This document shows positions 59,400-64,000 of a stretch of DNA of 64,000 nucleotides, in pieces. The notes under the pieces are model-generated. The model did no database searches, was not told the DNA's origin, and was given only the letters and a program-made list of their open reading frames with translations. The position numbers and the translations under genes are program-made. The stretch lies in the NCBI RefSeq assembly GCF_014058705.1, contig NZ_CP059692.1, positions 2,175,001 to 2,239,000 of the forward strand, given 5' to 3'. Source of the stretch: Aureimonas mangrovi (GTDB lineage Bacteria; Pseudomonadota; Alphaproteobacteria; Rhizobiales; Rhizobiaceae). How positions within the stretch are numbered: the first letter of the stretch is position 1; each line of letters begins with the position of its first letter.

Positions 59400-61796
59400 T
59401 CAGATTCGCCGGGTCTCTTCCTCGTCCTGCGAACGCTCCTCTTCGGCCTTCTCGGCTGCTTCCTCCCGGTCCGCGCCCTCGGCGTCGTCGACCGATGTCG
59501 CGGCAGCGCTGGCGATCTTCGGCTTCGGAACCGAACGCGCGATCTCGGCATGCTGGGCATCCTCGGAGGCCTGCAGCATACGCAGCGGCGGAGCCGAGCC
59601 ATCCTTGCCCGTACCGAACCAGATGGTCGTCTGCGGGAACGGGATCTCGATGCGTCGCTCGTCCAGGACTTTCTTGATCAGCGCCTTGTACACGCGCCCG
59701 ACGCCCCACTGCTTGCCCGGCAGGGTGCGGACGCGCCCGCGCACGAGTATCGAGGAAGCGCCCAGCGTCTCGACCCCCAGGAACTCGAAATCGCCGAGTA
59801 TGTTCTCGCCCTGATCGGTGGCGCGCAGGCGATCGTACGCCTCTTCCATCGCGGCGCGAACCTCGTCGGTATCCTCGCGGTAGGCGACCTCCACGTCCGC
59901 GACGTAGTTCGAGAAATCCTTCGTCATGTTGGAGACCTGATCGACCGACGAAAACGGGATCAGATGATAGGTACCGTCCAGCGAGCGCAGCGAGACGGAG
60001 CGGATCGTAAGCTTCTCGACGACGCCCGAGGTCGCGCCGACCTGCACCACATCGCCCTCGTTCATGACGTTCTCGACCTGGATGAAGGCGCCTGTGATGA
60101 TGTCCTGGACAAGCTTCTGCGCGCCGAAACCGACGGCGAGACCCACGACACCGGCACCAGCGAGGAGCGGAGCGATGTCGATGCCGATCTGCGACAGGAC
60201 GAGCATCATGACGATGACGCCTAGAATGACCGTGAAGGCGTTGCGAAACAGCGAGAGGAGCGTGCGCTCGCGCGCCGCCGGCACCGTCCCGAAGTTCGGA
60301 TTCAGCCGATACTCGACCCAGGACGAGACGAGGACGTAGAGTGTGAAGCCGACGACGAGGATCACGAAGGCGCTGAAGGCCCCGCCCAGCATCCGCTGGC
60401 CGTTCTGCGACAAAATCCACTGGCCGTAGTCGAAGATCGACCAGGCGGCCAAAAGCTCCATGAAGACGCAGACGATGACGATCGTGCGCAGTGCGAAAAG
60501 CAGCCGGGGCACGAAGCCGTTGATACGCCGCTCCAGCAGCGGCAGGCGCTCGCGCGTCTTCGCCGGCACCTTGATGCCTCGCGCAATGAGGCGGGTCAGG
60601 AGGGTTATGATGAGCCCGCCGACGACGATGGCGGCCAGCGAATGCAGGCTCGCGACCAGCATGAAGCGAAAGCCGTCCTGCGGACTGGAGAGCCAGAGCC
60701 CGTAGAGCGCCGTGACGAACGCAAAGGCGAGCGGCGCCCAGACGGCGCCGAGCAGCGCGTTGACACGTGCCTGGAAACCGTCTTCGCCAGCCTTGTGGCG
60801 CCGCTGGAGCCGCTCGGCCACGCGTTTGCGGTTGAAGATAATGTAGAAGACGAGGGTCAGATAGGCGATCGTCACCGCAACGAAGCGCACGGCGTTGGCC
60901 GCTCCTTCGCTTGAGGCGGTTTCCACGATCGGCGCGATGAACAGGAACGAGTAGCCGAGAAGAATGATGATGAAGGCGAGGCGCCCGTACCAGTAGCGCG
61001 CCTGGTTATCTCCGAAGGGCGTCATGCGCAGCGCAGGATGATAGGGCGCGACGAAAGCCGACAGCGTGATCTGGATCATCGAGGTGATGAAGAAGGCGTT
61101 CAGAAACAGCGCCTGCTCGAAATTCGGCGGCCCGGCATAGAAGACGATCGCGGCGATGTGGCCAGCGATCGCGCAAATAAAGATCTTCACCACGCTGACG
61201 AGCGTTGCCAGGATCAGAAGGCCGAGACGACGCAACGGCATGCCGGGCCTCGCCCGCCCGGCGATCCAGTCAAGCAGGGGGCGCTGCAAAAAGGCTAGCG
61301 CGAAATAGACCGCGAAGACGGCGACTGCGACGGAGAAGACGGGAAGGATCGCGTCGTATACGCGCGGGACGTTGATCGTTCCCGCCCCCGAAAGCAGATC
61401 CGCGCCATCTTCCACGACGCCGACCCCCTGCTCGACGAGCGAGGTGACGGCACCGATGGTGGCTCTCGTGGAGGCTGCGAGAGCGGCCGGGACGGACTCC
61501 CCGATCTCCATCTCCACGGAGGCGCCCGCTTCCCCTCCCGCCTCGGAGGCGGAGGGCTGATAGGCCAGCGAGCGCAGCGACTCGATCAGCCGGTCGCGCG
61601 TCTCCGGCGTCTCCAGGATCCGAATAAGATCGTCGAGGGTGGATCGCTCCTCCGCGCTCGGCGCCGCCGGCTCCTCGGCCGCGGGGACCGAACTCCCGGC
61701 CCCGGGAAGCCCCGGCACCTGCGCCATCGCCGGGGCGGCAAAAAGCACGGTGAAGAGGACGGCGGCGAGGAAGCGGAGCGGAGCCTTGAAAGTCAT
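59400..61796 (-). CDS. MscS-family mechanosensitive channel
   Basis: 798 residues from the ATG at 61796. The signal peptide ends AMA-Q at residue 25. A periplasmic region of about 115 residues follows, then about ten membrane segments, and the MscS core near residue 550-580 with the pore helix GAGVVGLAVGFGAQKLVQDIITGAFI and the beta domain FSSVDQVSNMTKDF. The C-terminal ~45 residues are Glu/Asp-rich and likely disordered. The length puts it in the large MscS/YjeP-like group. It should open under membrane tension on osmotic downshock. It lies between clpP and tig, probably as a single unit. Confidence 0.9.
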   Translation of the reverse strand: MTFKAPLRFLAAVLFTVLFAAPAMAQVPGLPGAGSSVPAAEEPAAPSAEERSTLDDLIRILETPETRDRLIESLRSLAYQPSASEAGGEAGASVEMEIGESVPAALAASTRATIGAVTSLVEQGVGVVEDGADLLSGAGTINVPRVYDAILPVFSVAVAVFAVYFALAFLQRPLLDWIAGRARPGMPLRRLGLLILATLVSVVKIFICAIAGHIAAIVFYAGPPNFEQALFLNAFFITSMIQITLSAFVAPYHPALRMTPFGDNQARYWYGRLAFIIILLGYSFLFIAPIVETASSEGAANAVRFVAVTIAYLTLVFYIIFNRKRVAERLQRRHKAGEDGFQARVNALLGAVWAPLAFAFVTALYGLWLSSPQDGFRFMLVASLHSLAAIVVGGLIITLLTRLIARGIKVPAKTRERLPLLERRINGFVPRLLFALRTIVIVCVFMELLAAWSIFDYGQWILSQNGQRMLGGAFSAFVILVVGFTLYVLVSSWVEYRLNPNFGTVPAARERTLLSLFRNAFTVILGVIVMMLVLSQIGIDIAPLLAGAGVVGLAVGFGAQKLVQDIITGAFIQVENVMNEGDVVQVGATSGVVEKLTIRSVSLRSLDGTYHLIPFSSVDQVSNMTKDFSNYVADVEVAYREDTDEVRAAMEEAYDRLRATDQGENILGDFEFLGVETLGASSILVRGRVRTLPGKQWGVGRVYKALIKKVLDERRIEIPFPQTTIWFGTGKDGSAPPLRMLQASEDAQHAEIARSVPKPKIASAAATSVDDAEGADREEAAEKAEEERSQDEEETRRI

Positions 61797-61917
61797 TCTT
61801 GCGGAGATCTCTCGGCGATCGGTTCTCGGGTTCTCGGTCGCGCTCGCAGCCTGCGAGCGGAGTGGCCATGCGCGAATCGTGCGGCAAAGGTTTGACTGAG
61901 CGCACCCGCAAACGCAA

Positions 61918-61940
61918 AGCCCGGCCGCAGGGGCCGGGCT
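61918..61940 (-). terminator. Terminator of tig
   Basis: A perfect 9-base-pair stem AGCCCGGCC/GGCCGGGCT with a 5-base loop lies 25 bases after the tig stop. Only TTTG follows on the minus strand, so the U tract is weak. Confidence 0.7.
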
Positions 61941-61965
61941 CTTCATACAGGACGGTGGTGAAGCG

Positions 61966-63324
61966 TCAGCTGGCGGCCAGCGCGTCCTCCTCGTCTTCCT
62001 TCATCAGCTCTTCCTTCGTCACCGTCTTGTCGGTGACGTCGACCGTGGCGAGGAGGTGGTCGACGACCTTCTCCTCGTAGATCGGAGCGCGCAGGCTCTG
62101 CACGGCTTCCGGCGTATTGCGGAAGTAGTCGTAGATCTGCTGCTCCTGGCCTGGGAACTGGCGGACCTGCGCCAGGACCGCGCGCTGCAGCTCCTCGTCG
62201 GAGATGGTGACGCCGGCCTTCTCGCCGATTTCGGAGAGGACGAGCCCCAGGCGCACGCGGCGCTCGGCGAGCTTGCGATAGTCCGTGCGCGCCTTCTCCT
62301 CGGTGGTGTCCTCGTCCTCGAAGGACTTGCCGGACTGCTCGAGCTCGCGCGACACCTGGGTCCAGATGTTGTTGAACTCGGCCTCGACCAGCTTCTCGGG
62401 CAGGACGAAGTCATAGTCCTTGTCGAGCGCGTCCAGGAGCTGGCGCTTCACCTTCTGGCGCGTCTGCTGACCGAACTGGCTCTCGATCTGCTCGCGAACG
62501 ACGGTGCGCAGGCGCTCCATCGATTCGAGGCCCATCTTCTTGGCCAGTTCGTCGTCGAGCTCGAGCTCGCCCGGTGCCGCGACCTCCTTGACCGTGACGT
62601 CGAAGACAGCTGACTTGCCGGCGAGATGCGCCGCGCCGTAGTCCTCGGGAAAGTCGACATTGACCTTGATCTCGTCACCAGCCTTCACGCCGATGAGCTG
62701 GTCCTCGAAGCCCGGGATGAACTGGCCCGAGCCGAGCACGAGGTTGGAATCGGTCGCGGAGCCGCCCTGGAACGGCTCGTCGTCGATCTTGCCGACGAAG
62801 TCCATCGTGACGCGGTCGCCCTCGGCGGCCTTGCCCTTCTTGGTCTCGTACTCGCGGGCGTTCTCTGCGATCCGCCGGACCTGCTCTTCCACCTCCTCGT
62901 CGGCGATCTCGACGACGGGACGCTCGATCTTGATGTCCTTGGTCTCCTTCAGCTCGAAGGAGGGCAGCGTCTCGTAGGCAAGCGTGAACTTGAAGTCGCC
63001 CTCGCCCCGCAGAACCTTGTCGGCCTCGGCCTCGTCTTCCGTCATCTGGATTTCGGGCTGCATCGCGGAGCGCTCGTTGCGCTCGGCGATGACGTTGCGC
63101 GGCGTCTCGTTGATGATCTGGTTCACGATCTCGGCCATGAACTGCCGGCCATACGTCTTGCGCATGTGCGACATGGGCACCTTGCCCGGCCGGAAGCCCT
63201 TCAACTGGACGCGATCCTTCGTCTCGAAGAGACGCGTCTGCAGCCGAGCCTCAAGATCCGAAGCCGGCACGACGATCTCGATCTCGCGCTTCAGGCCCTC
63301 GGCCTTGGTTTCCGTTACCTGCAT
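61966..63324 (-). CDS. tig: Trigger factor
   Basis: 452 residues from the second of two adjacent ATGs (63324), six bases after AAAGGG. The ribosome-binding signature (GFRPGKVPM, about 44-52) lies in the N-terminal domain. The FKBP-type isomerase domain spans about 160-245 ([20 protein letters not shown]), and the helical chaperone arms follow. It binds at the ribosome exit tunnel and shelters new chains. The C-terminus is acidic (KEDEED-like). It stands near clpP as in many bacteria, with a tRNA gene just upstream. Confidence 0.96.
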   Translation of the reverse strand: MQVTETKAEGLKREIEIVVPASDLEARLQTRLFETKDRVQLKGFRPGKVPMSHMRKTYGRQFMAEIVNQIINETPRNVIAERNERSAMQPEIQMTEDEAEADKVLRGEGDFKFTLAYETLPSFELKETKDIKIERPVVEIADEEVEEQVRRIAENAREYETKKGKAAEGDRVTMDFVGKIDDEPFQGGSATDSNLVLGSGQFIPGFEDQLIGVKAGDEIKVNVDFPEDYGAAHLAGKSAVFDVTVKEVAAPGELELDDELAKKMGLESMERLRTVVREQIESQFGQQTRQKVKRQLLDALDKDYDFVLPEKLVEAEFNNIWTQVSRELEQSGKSFEDEDTTEEKARTDYRKLAERRVRLGLVLSEIGEKAGVTISDEELQRAVLAQVRQFPGQEQQIYDYFRNTPEAVQSLRAPIYEEKVVDHLLATVDVTDKTVTKEELMKEDEEDALAAS

Positions 63325-63402
63325 CATGCACCCTTTAGCTCTGACCGGGGCCGACGGCCCGCAGATGGTCGTTCCGTGTCGCGTTCGCGATGAATGTTCT
63401 TC

Positions 63403-63487
63403 TGGTGCGGGTGGAGGGACTCGAACCCCCACGCTGTTAGGCGCTTGGACCTAAACCAAGTGCGTCTACCAATTCCGCCACACCCGC
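63403..63487 (-). tRNA. tRNA-Leu (anticodon UAG)
   Basis: On the minus strand the acceptor GCGGGTG pairs with CACCCGC. The anticodon arm CTTGG-TTTAGGT-CCAAG carries UAG (reads CUA/CUN). The long variable arm of class II and the T arm GGGGGTTCGAGTCCCTC follow, and CCA is encoded. It is intact, 85 bases. Confidence 0.97.
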
Positions 63488-63737
63488 TCGGCCATGAAGA
63501 CAGCCGTCGCGCGGCGCGCGTTCTATATCACCGGCGTTTTCAGCGTCAAACCGCAAAGTGGGCCTCTGTGCGATCCCTCGGATGCGGACCTTCCCTACCG
63601 CAATGCACAAAGCGCAGACCTGCCATGCGGAACGAACGCTGGTGAGAAAACCACCTCCCGCCTATCTCTCAACCATCGAAGCGGGGCGACAAACTCCGGT
63701 TCAAACGATTAGATCAGGAAAGGGAAAGGGCGCAGAC

Positions 63738-63881
63738 ATGAACCTCGTTCGTTCCTACGGCAACTGGCGGCGTTACCGCGAGACCTGCAGCGAGCTGAAC
63801 AAGCTGACGTCTCGCGAACTCTCCGACCTCGGTATCGCGCGCTCGGACATCCCGCGTCTTGCACGCGAGGCGACGCGCTGA
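63738..63881 (+). CDS. DUF1127 small protein
   Basis: 47 residues. After a basic start (MNLVRSYGNWRRYRET) it shows the DUF1127 core, LNKLTSRELSDLGIARSDIPRLAREA, with conserved Leu, Asp and Gly. Such small Arg-rich proteins act as RNA-binding regulators; CcaF1 of Rhodobacter, also DUF1127, affects maturation of the small RNAs encoded behind it. Here too it is followed within 20 bases by hairpins with the same CCTCCTCCC loop, so the two probably form a stress-response unit. Confidence 0.92.
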   Translation: MNLVRSYGNWRRYRETCSELNKLTSRELSDLGIARSDIPRLAREATR

Positions 63882-63898
63882 CAGTCAAGGGTTTCGCC

Positions 63899-64000
63899 AC
63901 GGTCCATCCTCCTCCCAGGACCGTAGCGGATGAGCCTCTCGCATCCTCCTCCCAGCGAGAGGCACCTAACGGTGCCCGTCGGTCCTCCCCCGACGGGCAC
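63899..64000 (+). ncRNA. CcsR-like small RNA (tandem hairpins with CCTCCTCCC loops), runs to window end
   Basis: Three hairpins in a row. ACGGTCC/GGACCGT (63899-63905 with 63918-63924) and GCCTCTCGC/GCGAGAGGC (63934-63942 with 63955-63963) have identical 12-base loops, ATCCTCCTCCCA. GTGCCCGTCG/CGACGGGCAC (63972-63981 with 63991-64000) has the shorter loop GTCCTCCCC. The loops are anti-Shine-Dalgarno sequences. The Rhodobacter CcsR RNAs behind a DUF1127 gene have the same motif. The third hairpin may be the terminator of the transcript or a further RNA copy; its 3' side ends exactly at the window edge. Confidence 0.8.

Overview
The window comes from a high-GC alphaproteobacterium, most likely of the Rhizobiales/Hyphomicrobiales. 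The signs are: aapJQMP general amino-acid uptake genes; divK next to a DUF3572 gene, followed by dinB; hupB-lon-clpX-clpP and tig in one block; a LexA box of the alphaproteobacterial type (GTTC-N7-GTTC); promoters resembling CTTGAC-N17-CTATAT; and a DUF1127 gene followed by hairpins with CCTCCTCCC loops. The genus cannot be read from the sequence. There is no rRNA, CRISPR array or insertion sequence. Most of the window looks like ordinary chromosome; the left edge is the end of an integrated element.

0-11.4 kb: the 3' end of a tyrosine integrase gene and a 3' half-copy of tRNA-Val(CAC), which marks the right attachment site of an element lying off the left edge. Then a lone tail-fibre-like gene (DUF2793 plus self-cleaving S74 chaperone domain), and a minus-strand run of surface-glycan genes (GT2 glycosyltransferase, two methyltransferases, a YbhN-type membrane protein, a large polytopic glycosyltransferase-like protein). 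These face manC and manB, which make GDP-mannose. 11.4-16.4 kb: a polar amino-acid ABC transporter coupled to an argininosuccinate-lyase-like enzyme, with a divergent LysR regulator. 16.4-24.5 kb: aapJQMP, metC, a PAP2 phosphatase and small proteins. 25-31.4 kb: divK, DUF3572, a HAD-like gene, dinB with an N-terminal zinc ribbon, and the replicative polymerase gene dnaE. Upstream of dnaE is a very small membrane-peptide gene under a perfect LexA box.

31.5-41 kb: a TRAP transporter whose large subunit has an unusual repeat-rich tail, a GNAT gene, a cold-shock gene, a diguanylate cyclase, and a complete pqqABCDE operon including the 31-residue PqqA precursor. 41-54 kb: a penicillin-acylase-like hydrolase and an IclR regulator, divergent from a peptide-type ABC transporter plus an MlrC-like and two M20 metallopeptidases. 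This looks like one regulon for importing and cleaving amide-bonded substrates. 54-64 kb: protein quality control (hupB, lon, clpX, clpP, tig) with a MscS-type channel, tRNA-Leu(UAG), and finally a DUF1127 gene with a tandem-hairpin small RNA that runs to the last base.

The most promising observations are: (1) the SOS-box-controlled peptide of 27 (or 37) residues at 31.6 kb, which resembles in kind the Caulobacter division inhibitor SidA; (2) the DUF1127/CCTCCTCCC RNA unit at the right edge; (3) the amide-hydrolase and transporter regulon with a perfect operator palindrome; and (4) the ArgH-like lyase operon. All calls were made by reading; no database search was run.
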